Below, piece after piece: positions 23,910-36,472 of a DNA stretch of 64,000 nt (position 1 is the first letter of the stretch; each line of letters starts with the position of its first letter). The notes under the pieces are model-generated. The model made no database searches. It saw nothing but the letters and a program-made list of their open reading frames with translations, and was not told the origin of the DNA. The stretch spans positions 10,937,530 to 11,001,529 of the forward strand of contig OW388302.1 in the NCBI GenBank assembly GCA_936450465.1, read 5' to 3'. Made by a program: the position numbers and the translations under genes. The DNA is from Gibbula magus. Lineage: Eukaryota; Mollusca; Gastropoda; Trochida; Trochidae.

Positions 23910-25948
23910 CCTCTTCCTCAGAATGTTAAGAAGTAAAAAGAAATATTTATATTGACGTGCCTTGACCAATGTGAATTATACATTGTAAAGTTGGTGCCAA
24001 GGTAAGGGTTTATTAATTCATATGTTAATATTCTTTAGAAAATATGTTGAATAATGGAATACTTGTAGTAGTGTGTATCTCATGAGCTTTAGGGCCAATG
24101 ACTCTTATTTCTACAGTTTCTTATCACTCTATGTTAATTATGTTAGACCCATTTTTGGTATATCAAATGTGTATGTCTTAAACTTTCTTTTCCGTCCATG
24201 TAAACCTTTTCCTTGAAGTGTCTAAAACGTTAATCGAAGAACCGAATATATCTTCAGAAGGCGAATTTCAAGAAGTTGTATAGATGATTGCAGGGCTTAT
24301 ATGCTTATATAGGAAGAGCCATGAACATAATTACATCAACATACACATACCCAAGTATATGCTTATACCCATACCCCAATTTGCGATAAATAGCCGCTCA
24401 CTTACAGCAGGTGTTTGATATCCTCGAGGTCTACATTTCTTTTGGCTTACTGTCTTAGACGACGCCGACATGGAGAGTTTCAAAACATATCCTTATGTTA
24501 TAGAATATTATCATTAGGACAAACTGACCGAAGTTCGGACACCACCCGAAGTCGCCCGAACTTGGACACTTTTAACTTGGAGCAGACGCAATAATAACTG
24601 CAATAACTGTAATATGTTTATTTCAAAATGTTCCTTTTCGATATGTTCTATTTGTTATTTCTTTTGAGAAATACTTGATAGAGGGGATTTTTTTAAAATA
24701 TCAACTTTTGCATGACGTTCATTTAACGTTTTTGTGAAATAAATTTGCCAAATATTTGTTTTAATGTAAATGTTGGCGCACAGTTCAGAACATTTAGGAC
24801 ACTCCAGATATATCAAATTGAATGAATATAGAAAATGAAACTTTAGATGCGATTCTGGGATTAAATATTGAGATTGTGGTAATATGTCAAAATGACCTTG
24901 GTTCGGACAGTTTTGACCATGGTTCGGACAATTTTATATTTTATTTGTAAACACTTGCATCGTTTAAATGACAGGGGGAAATCTAGAAAATATGTAGAAA
25001 CATTACAGTTTCAACATGACAACAACATTAAGTAAGAAAATGAGAAGTTTAGCGCTCAAAACCTTTTTTGCGTCAATGCCTGTGAATTTGATTATGCCAT
25101 CATATATTCTAACGACGCGTGCGGCAGTTGCTAAGAATTTATCATCGGAAAGCATGCCCTGTATTAGTGACATATTACTTCCAGTAGTCTAACTACGAAT
25201 ATATTATTTTTCAAGGACTATTCATCATGTGTTTTTGGACATTAGGAATCATTTTGATAAATAGTTTAAACCATTCACGCATGATGGAAAATTAAGGTGT
25301 TACTGTCCGAACCTCGGGCGAATTGGTATACACAACTGAAACCGTTATTTTTCGGTTAATATAAAGCAATTCAGCATATTTATGTTGCAAACGAGTTAAA
25401 TACTTTATATGTGATATTATGATTTGCTGAAATTGCCATTTTACAGAAAATCATTTATTTCAAAGTCTCTCATATTATTTGAATCGGAACACTGTCTCAA
25501 CCTCGGTCAAATTGCCCTACACGCTAGCTGTAAGTTTACAGTGGTATATAAACTCAGCCCAACTTCATGCACACATCTTAAGATCTCCAAAGTATGTGTT
25601 GTAACTCAAACCTAAAGAGAAGCTGTCAGGACAGATTCGGGACAGAGGACAGGGGGCTTGGTGGCGAGATAACGTTGTTGAAATCTTGTCTGTGCTTGTT
25701 TTGTGTTCTACAATTATACAATGACACAATCACCTAACTCTCCCGCCATGCTTTCTTAGAGAACGCTTATAGTTTCTCGACAAGGCATATCTCCTTTTAA
25801 CAAACAAAATAGTGAGCATGGCTCACTGATACCTCGACCTTTATGTGCAATATTATCATAACAAATACGTTTGATGCGATTACATACAGCTCCATGAGAT
25901 TCAAACATTTGTGTTGTTTTGTTGTTGTTGTAATTATCATTATAGCAG
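22892..25948. other. No gene recognised
   Basis: It contains the (TA)n at 23821-23907. Related blocks of opposite sense at about 24515-24570 (gttcggacaccacccgaag) and about 25305-25325 (gtccgaacctcgggcga) suggest ends of an old inverted-repeat element. Short frames at 23098, 23664 and 25424 match nothing known. Confidence 0.45.
23821..23907. repeat. (TA)n microsatellite, 87 bp
   Basis: Uninterrupted TA dinucleotides. The Tyr-Ile run in the open frame 23664-23936 is an artefact of this tract. Confidence 0.97.
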
Positions 25949-26027
25949 ATGATTGAAACATTGAAAATAATTGCCTTAATAGCTCTTCTGCTATCGGGCG
26001 GACAACAATTTAGATTTGAGAATACGA
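25949..26027 (+). CDS. Candidate first exon with signal peptide
   Basis: ATG at 25949 opens MIETLKIIALIALLLSGGQQ, which has the shape of a secretory signal peptide: a short N-region, a hydrophobic core, then small residues. The frame ends after FRFENT at a strong donor, a|GTAAGT (26028), in phase 1. This would be the start of a secreted protein. The two exon candidates at 27811-28039 and 28327-28373 could belong to the same gene, but a phase-1 acceptor to join them directly was not found, so at least one exon would be missing. With no homology recognised this rests only on the peptide and splice signal. Confidence 0.3.
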
Positions 26028-26919
26028 GTAAGTACAACATACAGAAAGTCGTAAAAAGTAGAGCCATTGACTATGTAGCTCATTGGGAAAAGCATAATTC
26101 ATTATCTAAGGTTAAAGACCCAGTGAGTGAGTGAATACGAATACGAGATTGTTTTTTATGCAATTATAACTGCTGGAAAATATTTCAGCATTCATGTCAT
26201 CAGTAAAATATAGCCATGTGCTTTGATGGTATAGACACGAATAGAATAAATAGAAATAAACAGATCTGATAAAGCATAATTTATAGACATAAATTTTAGA
26301 ACACAAAACTTGAAAACTGTCGACAAAACTTTAAAACTGTCGACGAGTGTCTGTGCATGAGACCAACATGACTTAACACAAACAATAAAGAAAATGGATC
26401 ACATGGTTGTCTACATAACAACATTCGTGCGGTGATCTAGAATTCACTACATTCCCCATATCATGACAAATTATAAAAAAAAACAGTACAAGATTTCAGG
26501 AAAATTATCATTGTGAACCAGGTTTCTTGACACCACTTCGTCTGTCCTGAATAATATTCCGTGTGAATATAAATAAGCATATATCGTATGTGTCCAAGTT
26601 CAAGCAATGTCGGATAGGACTAGATAAGTGTAACAGAGTGTCACGCGATTGACAGAAACCTGCTCTGAATAATATTTCCTTGTAGTTACAAGCAAGCTGA
26701 CTAGATCTGAAACATCTGTCCAATGTTCTAATTTCATTTTTTCATCGTGTAAAGACTGAGGGCCGCTTGTTATTGTTTAGTTGGAGAATGCTGGCTATAT
26801 CCTAAGGGTTTCTGTTTTGAAAAGAAAGGACCCCCTTAACTGTCATTTAAATTTACATTTTGGGCCTCTTTAAAATATCAAACTGAATATATGAAAGTGG
26901 CAGATATACTACCACTTTT
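26028..26919. other. No gene recognised
   Basis: Possibly intron of the candidate gene above. Short minus-strand frames (26112-26306, 26508-26723) match nothing known. Confidence 0.4.
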
Positions 26920-27560
26920 CTACACAATCTTGTTTCCTAATCTGGTTATTATAATGATTCTACTTGCACAATCTAGTTTCGTAATATTCTTGTTTAAATG
27001 CTTCTACTAACATAATCTAGTTTCCTAATCTGATTATTTCAATGCTTCTACTAACAAAAATGTAGTTTCCTAATCTGATTATTTCAATGCTTCTCCTAAC
27101 AAAAATGTAGTTTCATAATCTGATTAGTGTATTGCTTCTGCTAACATAATCTGATTGATTATTTTAACGTTTCTACCAACACAATCGTGTTTCCTAATCT
27201 GGCAGTTTTAATGTTTCTACCAACACAATCGTGTTTCCAAATCTGGCAGTTTTAATGTTTCTACCAACACAATCGTGTTTCCTAATCTGGCAGTTTTAAT
27301 GTTTCTACCAACACAATCGTGTTTCCTAATCTGGCAGTTTTAATGTTTCTACCAACACAATCGTGTTTCCAAATCTGGCAGTTTTAATGTTTCTACCAAC
27401 ACAATCGTGTTTCCTAATCTGGCAGTTTTAATGTTTTTACCAACATAATCGTGTTCCCCAATCTGACAGTTTTAACGTTTCTACCAACACAATCGTGTTT
27501 CCTAATCTGGTTGCTTTAACGTTTCTACTGACACAATCTTGTTTCTTAATGTGGTAATTT
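26920..27560. repeat. 44-bp minisatellite, about 14 copies
   Basis: The unit is acaatcgtgtttcctaatct followed by ggcagttttaatgtttctac and caac. Exact 44-bp spacing is seen at 27181, 27225, 27269 and on. Copies at the left edge (26920-27180) are degenerate and the central ones nearly identical. Confidence 0.92.
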
Positions 27561-27810
27561 TTCTACCACAGGAGTTTGTATTGTCCAGCCCCTTATACTA
27601 TGAAGGACCACACCCCATGTCCGTTTCAAAGTATATTTCAGAATGTTATCATCATACTATCATTCAATATTATTTTCCACGATAAAACCAATATATTTTA
27701 CTTTGAAATAAACAATCAATTTGCAAACAGAGCTCAAAGCTTTGAATATTAGCAATTTAGGGTCACTAAATTGATAACAAAATTCGCTTCCTGTCAGCTA
27801 AAAGTCACTC

Positions 27811-28039
27811 AGTTACAAGGTAAAGTATCTGGTGCATCAGATCGCGCTGGAATCTCAACATGACGGACACTGTAATTGTTGTACCTTGCTTTTTATTAAT
27901 TCTACAACGACAGTTTTCATCGAGGACAGCCATGATTACTTGACTTCCGATCTCTCTGCAGCCAAGTTACCAGAAGTCCCTGATAGGCTCAAATTGCTCT
28001 ATGACATCATTTCGTTTCCAAAAGTAGACCAATGCCAAG
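27811..28039 (+). CDS. Candidate internal exon, unknown protein
   Basis: The open frame reads HQIALESQHDGHCNCC, then FIEDSHDYLTSDLSAAKLP and LKLLYDIISFPKVDQCQ. It ends at a donor, caag|GTAATT (28040), in phase 1. The acceptor is probably gcatcag (exon from 27841) or actcag (exon from 27813). The composition is protein-like and richer in G and C than the surroundings. No family was recognised. Joining to 28327-28373 keeps phase and gives a stop 16 codons on. Confidence 0.3.
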
Positions 28040-28293
28040 GTAATTCAATATGGAAGACCACTACCGAAGTAAACACACTTGTGATTATCTAAAATCCATG
28101 TTTGTGTATAAAGAATATGGTTCTATAAACCAGTCAATACTAAGCTTAACCTTCTTATATAATAAACATATTTAACATCCTAACTTATAACCTAAATAAT
28201 CGAATGGATCGAGAATTGTTGCTTAGCATATTTGTGTTCAATTGTAAATTAAATACCAATGCAAGCTGAAAAAAAGAGATCTAATTTACCTTA

Positions 28294-28515
28294 TTACAAG
28301 TCTATGCTCTTTGTTGTGACACTCAGGTAGCCACAATGTCGCACATGTATCCACCAAAAACAGACCGGGTTGAATTCGACAGGACACGTTTCGCACACAA
28401 TAGAATTGGGGCGAGTGCAGGCCTCACTGCACACTTCACAGCCTGCATGTGAGAGCTGATAAGGGATGCACAGTCTAACTTGTGCAGGTAATATGATACA
28501 GGTATCAACTGTAAC
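28294..28515 (-). CDS. Candidate Cys-rich exon (zinc-binding-like)
   Basis: A stop-to-stop frame with no ATG reads IPYQLSHAGCEVCSEACT, then RPNSIVCETCPVEFNPVC, then FWWIHVRHCGYLSVTT. The pattern C-x2-C-x3-C-x7-C-x2-C-x7-C-x6-H-x2-HC looks like a small zinc-binding module, perhaps B-box-like. A good acceptor (cttatcagctctcacatgcag) precedes GCEVC, which would start the exon at 28442. No strong donor is seen before the stop. The family is not identified. Confidence 0.35.
   Translation of the reverse strand, partial: VTVDTCIILPAQVRLCIPYQLSHAGCEVCSEACTRPNSIVCETCPVEFNPVCFWWIHVRHCGYLSVTTKSIDL
28327..28373 (+). CDS. Candidate terminal exon
   Basis: Acceptor ctctttgttgtgacactcag precedes 28327. Completing the split Gly codon from the exon ending at 28039, it reads SHNVAHVSTKNRPG and stops at TGA (28371-28373). 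It overlaps, on the opposite strand, a Cys-rich frame that is at least as protein-like, so only one of the two is likely to be real. Confidence 0.25.
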
Positions 28516-29290
28516 TTAACAATGCCATGTACTCTTTGGACCATTAGTTTTACGAAAGTATGGAGTTATACAGGTAGATTTACATTGACAGAATTAAGAT
28601 GGTTATTATGTACATATGTATGATACATGCAGCGGACGAGAGTACTTAAGTTAATCAAGCAGTAATTTTTACAATAAAGCTGACATTAACTACACCTAGA
28701 CAGCTTATATGAGAGTTAATATTCACATCATAGTGTAGATCGTTTATCTTATTTCAGTCTTATACACACGTAGCGAAGATAGATTATTGGGTTCATTGAG
28801 ACTATTTCATTGTCTCTTCTATCTCACCGGGTGGCGTGAGAAAGTGATATTGTTCTCAACTGGCACAAACTTAGACCAGTTTATCTTCCACTTTTCAAAC
28901 CGTTTATAAGTCAGACAGCCAAAATGATTATGAAAACTATTTCTTAAACATGGATATTTTGGTTTTGCAACACATAGTTCAGTTACGTGACTCAAGCTTG
29001 CCAGCAGTGTTTATATGGTTGTTGACAATCACTAAGTCCTACCACTCAACACAGTCATAAAAGCCGCCGTCATAGGATTCACCACTGCAATAAATCACAT
29101 GTACTATCTGTATTGTCTGCCTACACAGTCCCTTTGGTCCTTGCTTGTTATTCTTTTGGACTGATTTGGTAGATGAGTCAAAATCCTGAAAAGTGCAATT
29201 TTTCGGTCCGGTCATAAATTTGTAATTAAAACTATGTTTTTATTTCTATGGAAGCGTATTAGTGTCACGGTGAAAAAAAATCTGTCAAAC
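28516..29290. other. No gene recognised
   Basis: AT-rich spacer. Nothing coding or repetitive was recognised. Confidence 0.5.
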
Positions 29291-29510
29291 TATATCCTAC
29301 GTAGGACTTCGTATCTCCTACATAGGATTTGTATCTCCTACGTAGGACTTAGTATCTCCTACGTAGAACTTAGTATCTCCTACGTAGGACATATTATCTC
29401 CTACGTAGGACTTTGTATCTCATACGTAGGACATAGTAGGGTTATCTCATACGTAAGACTTAATATCTCCTACGTAGGAGATAGTATATCATACGTAGGA
29501 GATAGCATGA
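29291..29510. repeat. 20-21-bp repeat with palindromic TCCTACGTAGGA core
   Basis: About eleven units of gtatctcctacgtaggactt. Each holds the self-complementary tcctacgtagga, with some decayed to tacatagg or catacgtagg. The repeated ISYVG peptide in the plus-strand frame is an artefact of it. Confidence 0.92.
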
Positions 29511-30224
29511 TAAAGCACTGATCACTTCATTTCATACTTATCCACGAGTTACGGAGACACCTAAGCATCTTGCGTTTGTCTTTTTTATAATAAACATAAT
29601 TATGTTTGTCTGATTAAATCATGTAAGTTCGAAGTGCTGTCTTGATTTTCAAAATAAAGTATTGTTCACTTGAAATGTTGTGGAGGGAATATTGACTTTC
29701 AGTTACTGCTCCCTTATTGTCCATTTCGTTAGTGATCGTTTGCGAATATACTGTTACGGTTAGTTTCAAATTATTATAATTATTTGTACATTATTTTTTT
29801 CTCAGATTTGCCATTTATTATTAAATATTGTACAATATTGTGTTACGATTATTGACCATTCCGTCATAGTGTTATATTCAAAACTATTTCATTGGGTGAT
29901 TAGTTCTTTGCTACCTCAGTCAGAACACTTGTACCACAGTCGAGCGACCATTTTCATGTGAACTCTTTAAAATGGCCATTGGTTACACTTATTAACTTCT
30001 TTTGTGAGAACACTTTATTTCAATTCATTAGGAATAGCATGCTCCAACGCCCTTAAAGGTTTAGGGTTTGGAGTCAACTGACAACATAAAGCTTTGTTAG
30101 TCATTGAAAGGGGTCCTGGCATAGGATTGAACATATGAGAAAAGTTATAGTTTTTTGCTTAAATGAGGCAAAGTCTTATCTATTTGATATGTTTATTTGT
30201 CTTGTGTACTTGGTCTCGATACTT
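29511..30224. other. No gene recognised
   Basis: AT-rich spacer. An acgcccttaaaggttt block at about 30047 resembles ends of the TTAA MITEs but has no partner in view. Confidence 0.45.
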
Positions 30225-30516
30225 GGGGGCGATAGCGAGGTGGTTAGCGCGTTCGGCTTCGGATCAAGGGGTCCGGGGTTCGAATCTCGCCAGAGGCACG
30301 GCAACTTTGTCTGCAGTAGAGAACTGTTCTACACGCAGTAAGGTTTGGGTGCAATGCTACACTGAGTTCCAGCTGCTGGTCGCAAGTTTCACCGCAATGC
30401 ATAGCCATATGGCGTTGCAGGCTTTCTCCCTGCTATAATATTAACAGCCGCGATATAAGTGAAATACTCTTGAAAGCGGCGTTAAACCCCAACTCACTCA
30501 CTCACTCACTCACTCA
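30225..30516 (+). mobile_element. tRNA-derived SINE, full length
   Basis: The head carries a pol III box A (tagcgaggtgg) and box B (ggttcgaatct) in tRNA-like spacing. A body with gagttccagctgctggtcgc and ctttctccctgctataatat follows, then the tail gcggcgttaaaccccaac and (ctca)n. Related copies lie at 39325-39556 (plus), 15688-15820 (minus) and 52709-52870 (minus). The last 30 bp before the ctca repeats match the 3' end of LINE A, the probable source of its retrotransposition machinery. Confidence 0.9.
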
Positions 30517-33500
30517 AGAGTACAGAAATTCATTAACGGTAATTAATTATGGAAGCTGAGATCCTTTATTGTTGAGTAATGTTTTGAGTGTCGTGTAACA
30601 AATGTCCAACACCACGTTCAAAGGGTAAGTAGGTCACTAGTAGTGTCAAGGACCGTGGATTTTCATTTCACGGAAATATTGACAGTACTTGAATTATCGA
30701 AGGAGTTTAAAACTGATATTCCAAAACATAAATAGGGAAACCGCAATCATATCTGTTTTGCAACAATGTAGAGATCTACCGTGAACTATTGAATTAATAT
30801 CAGTTTATTAAGTATAATCTTTCAGTGCAAAACTATACTGGATTGCATAACACATGATGGATCAATCAACTCTACTTCTATAGATATACCAATACATAAA
30901 GTACTTAAAGATCACATGGGAAGGTATAATTTGAATATAATATAAAACTAACCTTGAACAATATTTCACAAATACAAAAGTTCGTGTATATATATACCTT
31001 CAAAATGATGGCGAGCAATCCTTCGAGGGTTACGAGAAACACAATAAACACAAGTACAAAATGTCTATACAGCGTAACTGGCAACTGGCTTTCTATGGCA
31101 TCTTAATAATGTGAAAAAATTCAATTAACATTCACATGAAATGCTTGCTTAATGCACCACAGTAAGAATATCTTATGAGAGATGTAAATGCATGTTAATT
31201 TACAAAAAAAAGAATGTGTGTATTTAGTTATATGATGAATAAGGACGCAATATCGGAATATCAAATTAACTTTTTTTAATAATTTATATACTATCATTTT
31301 ACAATATTTACTACGAAAACGATTGGCTTCTTACATCATTTAATGTTTAACCCTCGAGAAAATGCATGTGTCTGTGAACTGGATATGTAACAGTTAATTT
31401 CTGATATCAGGAAATGCTTGTATATACTAAACATATTGTTTCATTAACTTTTTGTATTTTCTCTAATGCCAAGGGAATATATGTATTTACATGTACTGAA
31501 CTAGAAGGCCATAGATTTGACATATTCAATATATGCAGCAAGTGAAGTGATTATATGGAATAATCATGCTGGAAAAAGTGATGTGATGAGAAATAAAACA
31601 TATACAATCTTTATTGTCACTCGAACCCAGGTCAAATATCATTAAAACATTCGAAGCCGAGTTACGCTACAAGAAGTAGTATCAACAACACAGTCATAAA
31701 TAAAATCGTCACCAGGTGTTTCAGTTTGAAATCGTTGCTATAAATCTATATAACTGTAGTTGTTGCAACATGTTCACATTGTGAAACCTCACCTTGTAAT
31801 GTCATTGTATGTCCTTGGTTGAATGTTAGACACTGACATACTAACGAAAAAAACAGCCAGGGCATTGTTCATACCACAGTTAACATAATTCCTAGTTTTA
31901 GCTTGCAAAATGTTGAAAACATTTCTTCTAACATTATGTATCAACTGATCTAGTTGTTGTAACGTCAGTTGCTGTAACGTACATGTATAAACTGCATGTA
32001 ACTATGTTGTCGTTTACATACATAAACTCAAACGGTTTAACATATATTCTACTTCTTTGACAAACACTCTTTGTAGGATATAAATGAAAAGTATAATGGC
32101 ACGAAATAGTCAGACTATTCTGTGAGCTGTGTGAGTTGTATTGTTACTTATATTCGTACTATTCGATCAATAATCTTGGATCTTATAACTGGCATGTATG
32201 AGTAATGTAACCCATCAACAGAATTAATTACTGATTAATATGCTATTAATATAAAAAAATAAAGTTAATATTTCGTGTTGTCTGCTTTTTAGTTCTTGAT
32301 TTTAAGGTTTAATGTTTAATTTTATTATTTTCATTTCGTAACAAAAATAAGAACTTGAGACAATCACTAATAACAGTATTCGGGATATATGTCATGCCCG
32401 GAGATATAGAAATAAAGACAACAATACACAACATTAAACAGATATCTATGGAATAAAATAAGTTAACCGAAATAGGTTTTACTTTTCATGAATTGGTGCA
32501 TTCATGTTAAGTTTACTTTTAGAATGCAAACTCTGTTGCGAACAAAATGCTTTGGTGCTTATGAAAACCCAGCTGTAAAACCAAGCGATTTAATTATTGA
32601 CAGAAAATGTTCATATAACTCTTTACTTTCGTTTATATATGTATATATATTTGTGGGTGGCCAGTGTATGATTTTCAACACTTAAAATAGTCAAAACCCT
32701 AAAGAACCTGAAGGTACATGATGTTGTTGGGTAGAAAACAGAGCATGTTTCGTTATGTTTTGTTTTATCTTGTTATCATGTAAACAGAGTCCGGTGAGCA
32801 GTGGCTGTGTGGTAACTCGGTAGTGGAAAAGGGTACATGGTGTAAGCCCACCTCGCCTAACAGTCCAAATTACCTGAAAATATCTTATCATTGCGTCTGT
32901 GTATATGTTTATAATCAACTTGAATCATCACTGACATGTTATTTTATTAAAACAGATCAGAAGACAGAAATAAAACGTTGTTACATACTGTTGCAGTAAT
33001 TTGATACAGTTTCATTCCTTCAAGTTAATACATTACACAGGGAGATAAACAACATAAAACTCTTAAGAGTAGAGAAAATATTTATTCACTGTTTCATGGT
33101 ATCAGTAACTTTGATTAAACATATAGATAATCAAATTAATTACACAAACGCCTAAATCTATAATATGAAACAGATAATGTCAAGGTTTTAAAGGGGGATA
33201 TAACGCCAGTGGATTTATAACTCATCAGGAGTTGCCTGATTTAGTATCTAAGGGTGATTAATTACAAAAAATAGCATTCTCAAGTAACACATTGTCAAAT
33301 TGTTCGGTCATACTGCACTGTAACATTTGGAGCTTCAACTGGTTTCTAAAAAGAAATATAAGAAAACGTCAAACATTTTAAAGGTTTATGAATTTAAAGG
33401 TATCGGCAAAAAAATGTCTGTAAACTGTAAGTGCATGTAATGATTGTGACTGTTTCACTTCGTTGCATGTAATTATAACATTGCATTGATGACATCACAT

Positions 33501-33779
33501 TTCCAACATTGATGATATAATAATCATGTTCATGGATCAAGTTAAGTGTTTATGAACACATATAACTATTCACTAAGTTCGATGATACACTACATTGCAT
33601 CACTGATAAGACACAAAGATTCTTATTTTTATTTAAAAAACAAACTTATTTACACATTTAAACACAATATATATGTGCACACATACTTATTTACAAATCT
33701 TGATGATAGAATACTCACTTTCATTGAGGACAAGTAAATATAGTCATTAAAAATTCCCGCCAGACCAAACAAATCTGAA
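30517..33779. other. No gene recognised
   Basis: 3.3 kb of AT-rich sequence with open frames of at most 75 codons. None was recognised, and no tandem repeat or inverted repeat was noticed. Confidence 0.5.
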
Positions 33780-34250
33780 CAAGGGCAATAATTCAAGGAA
33801 AATGTAATGTGCGCTTCTCAATCTCGTTCAATCAAGGTATCGATAGCCCCAAGCCAAATAACTGATTTGATTTTAAACACTTTTAGAGAAATGCTATCGC
33901 CTTTGAAGATACCTGGAACAGAGTCGAAAATTCGGATCAAGGGCAATAACTCCGGAAAAAATAATTACACTATTTTTTAAACTCAACCAAGGTATCTATA
34001 CTTAAAGCCACACACCAAAAATGATATCATGTCTGAAATAGTTTTCGAGAAAAGATATCCCCTTTTGAGATACCATGAACACAGTCCAAAAATACGGAAC
34101 TAGGGCAATAACTCTTCAAATGATAATTGCGCGCTCCCATGTTTGAGATTTATCAAGGTATAAATGCCCTCAAGCAACACGGGCGGACAGAGTGAGGGGC
34201 GGAGCTCAAACCTATATCCCCCTTCCACTTCGTGGCGGGGGATAAAAACA
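33780..34250. repeat. Dispersed 'gggcaataactc' repeat, copy 1
   Basis: About three diverged internal units, each with caagggcaataactccgga, aaggtat and ctttgaagatacc blocks, ending cggacagagtgaggggcgga and gctcaaacctatatccccc. The same family is at 37925-38520 and 58520-58980. Similar elements are widespread in mollusc genomes as far as I recall. No ORF. Confidence 0.75.
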
Positions 34251-35130
34251 TACAGTATTTATGTACACATATAACCATTTACAAAGTTTCATTGTAAAAT
34301 GACAATATATATAGTTCTGCTAACATACTTATTTACAAACTTTAAAGTTGTAATATTCAATTTCATGGATAAAACACAGTGTTAATGTACACATACTACT
34401 ATTTACAACTTTGGTGATACAAAACTTAGTTTTTTTTAACAAGAACATGTATGTACACATAATTATTCACAAACATTGATAATATAAAACTTAGTTTCAC
34501 TATACAAAGAGTGTTCATGTTCACTTAGTAACAAGACTTGACGATTCAATAATATGTTTTATTGATTAAACACATTTGGCCTCTGATTTGGAACCACTTG
34601 GAAACCTGTACAGTCAAAGAGTGAACCTCTATATATAATACATTCAACTACGCCACATCCACATTCGGAGATTAGGGTCGAACAATCTGAAGATTGTTTA
34701 AACAATCTAGGAGTGGTTCAATATATTCAATATTCCAAGATTGTGTCCTCACAATCTGCATATTATGATAAAGATAGTTGGAAACATGTACACTGTAACA
34801 TGTCACCTCAATGGTGTTTTGTGAATATACATGTGCGTACCAGCAACATTTCTAGTCCAGGAGTCTTCAGTTTTCCGATACATATGTTTGAGGTCTTTTG
34901 GTTTCCTGGGAAGGGTCAACACAAAAATACGTGTTTTGTCCGACGCATTTAATATACAATATTAATTTACTTACACACCACAAAAAATCATGACTTCCAT
35001 GTAAGAATAGTTTTTATGGAGACTTGAATGTGTCCCAATATAGCTTTTTATGCAAGTTGGTGAAACATTTGGAGAAGTTATCGGTGAGTTAAAGGTGCAT
35101 CTGTTGTCTTTCATAACATTTTAATAGGCT
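34251..35130. other. No gene recognised
   Basis: It holds repeated weak blocks such as tacacatataa...atttacaaa (33550-34510), suggesting an old diverged tandem array. Nothing coding. Confidence 0.4.
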
Positions 35131-35134
35131 TTAA

Positions 35135-35470
35135 GGATGTTCGCTCCTCAAATTTATAGTATTAAACTTGTGTTCTAACTTATATTTTTAAAAGATCAAA
35201 GTTTATGATTGAAAAATCAGCATAAACAAATAGGGGGTAGTGTGGGTGTTTTCGAGATATGACGCCTGTAAGATATTGGGGTGAAGCACGATTTTAACAT
35301 GGGAGTCTATGGGAAACTTAGAAAAAACTGCTAAAACTTTAATATACTACATTTCTAGAAATAAATTTTGTTTCATGTCCATGTTCCCCTAACGAAATCG
35401 ATGAAAAACTATATATGGTAGTGTGGGTTTTTTAAAGCTTTGACACAAAATGTGTGTATGATGTTATGGA
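35135..35470. mobile_element. TTAA MITE of the GGATGTTCGCTCCTC type, partial
   Basis: It starts at TTAA (35131-35134) with ggatgttcgctcctcaaatt. It runs parallel to the reverse complement of the element at 45833-46357 through tagggggtagtgtgggt and gatatgacgcctgtaagata. The other end is not recognisable, so it is truncated or decayed to the right. Confidence 0.75.
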
Positions 35471-35950
35471 ATATGTTGATGAAATGGTTACAGACTATAT
35501 CAAACAACACATCATTGAGCCCACAATAAACCCATTTTAGCGAGATCTATTATCATCTTGGGGTATCTCCGTAGATAAACAACATAACTTTTGAAAGGAT
35601 GTATACTCCTAGTATGTATGGTAATGCACAAATCGATAATAAGTACATATATTGTGGGGTACTGCAGGAGTAAAATACATCAACAACTTAACAAAAAGGC
35701 CAACTTCTCTCTTCCTTAGACTTTAAGAATAGATAATTATAGTGTCTTGGTATTCAGTTGCCCTTTTACGGAGTGAGGAAAGCTGTAAGAGTGTATCTGA
35801 AAATCTGATGATACTATGATCCCAACTGATAGCGCCATTTTACCATTCACTGTTTATACGAAGTACCAATAGTGTGCAATTACGTTTGCTTCAATTTAGA
35901 GTTATTAATCTAATCCTCCGAGTTGGAAAATAGTTGTTTAAGATTGGATA

Positions 35951-36472
35951 TACACTGTCGGCCAAAGAAACGCCTACTTGACATCTTATCAGATATCGTA
36001 AAAACTATAATGAACAGCTTAGCAATATTATAGCATAATGAAGTTGCACCATTTCTGCATAATATATTTGAATTTCAGAAGTTCATGTCACGAAAGAATG
36101 GCGATTGTTGAAATAAGAAAACAATAATTGTTCAGTTTTCGATCAGTGTTTGGTAAGAAAAATACTTTTAAAATATTTTCATACAACCACGAGCAACAAT
36201 ACAGACACGCATTCGCATTAAAGTGGTGATGATGCTACAGATGTACGTGGTTACGGTGCGCAAGTGAATTAACGGAAAATAGCCGTCTTCATTGGGCGTG
36301 GATTTCATAAATGTTATTGACTCGAATCACAGTTTTCAACGATTTTAATTGACTTTCATATTAGTTATTGGTACAGAATGACATGGAGACCACCATTAGT
36401 TATACTTAATAAATTATTGCATCATTCATTTTAAGGAAAATCAAGTAGGCGTTTCTTTTGGCCGACAGTTTA
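35951..36472. mobile_element. Tc1/mariner-like MITE, copy 1
   Basis: The ends are inverted copies: tacactgtcggccaaagaaa at the left and tttcttttggccgacagttt at the right, each next to TA. There is no transposase frame. A diverged second copy in opposite orientation lies at 63441-63910. Assignment to Tc1/mariner rests on the TA borders and a CACTGTCGGCC-like tip. Confidence 0.8.

Noticed and set aside
23664..23936. Frame with a Tyr-Ile run
   Set aside because: It reads through the (TA)n tract. The part before it shows no recognisable protein.
26920..27560. CRISPR-like regular array (44-bp spacing)
   Set aside because: Units are directly adjacent with no unique spacers, and the genome is eukaryotic. 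It is a minisatellite. The same applies to 40323-40535 and 29291-29510.
30225..30310. Functional tRNA gene
   Set aside because: Boxes A and B are present, but the acceptor stem and anticodon arm are not clean and the unit continues into a SINE body with (ctca)n tail. It is a tRNA-derived SINE head.
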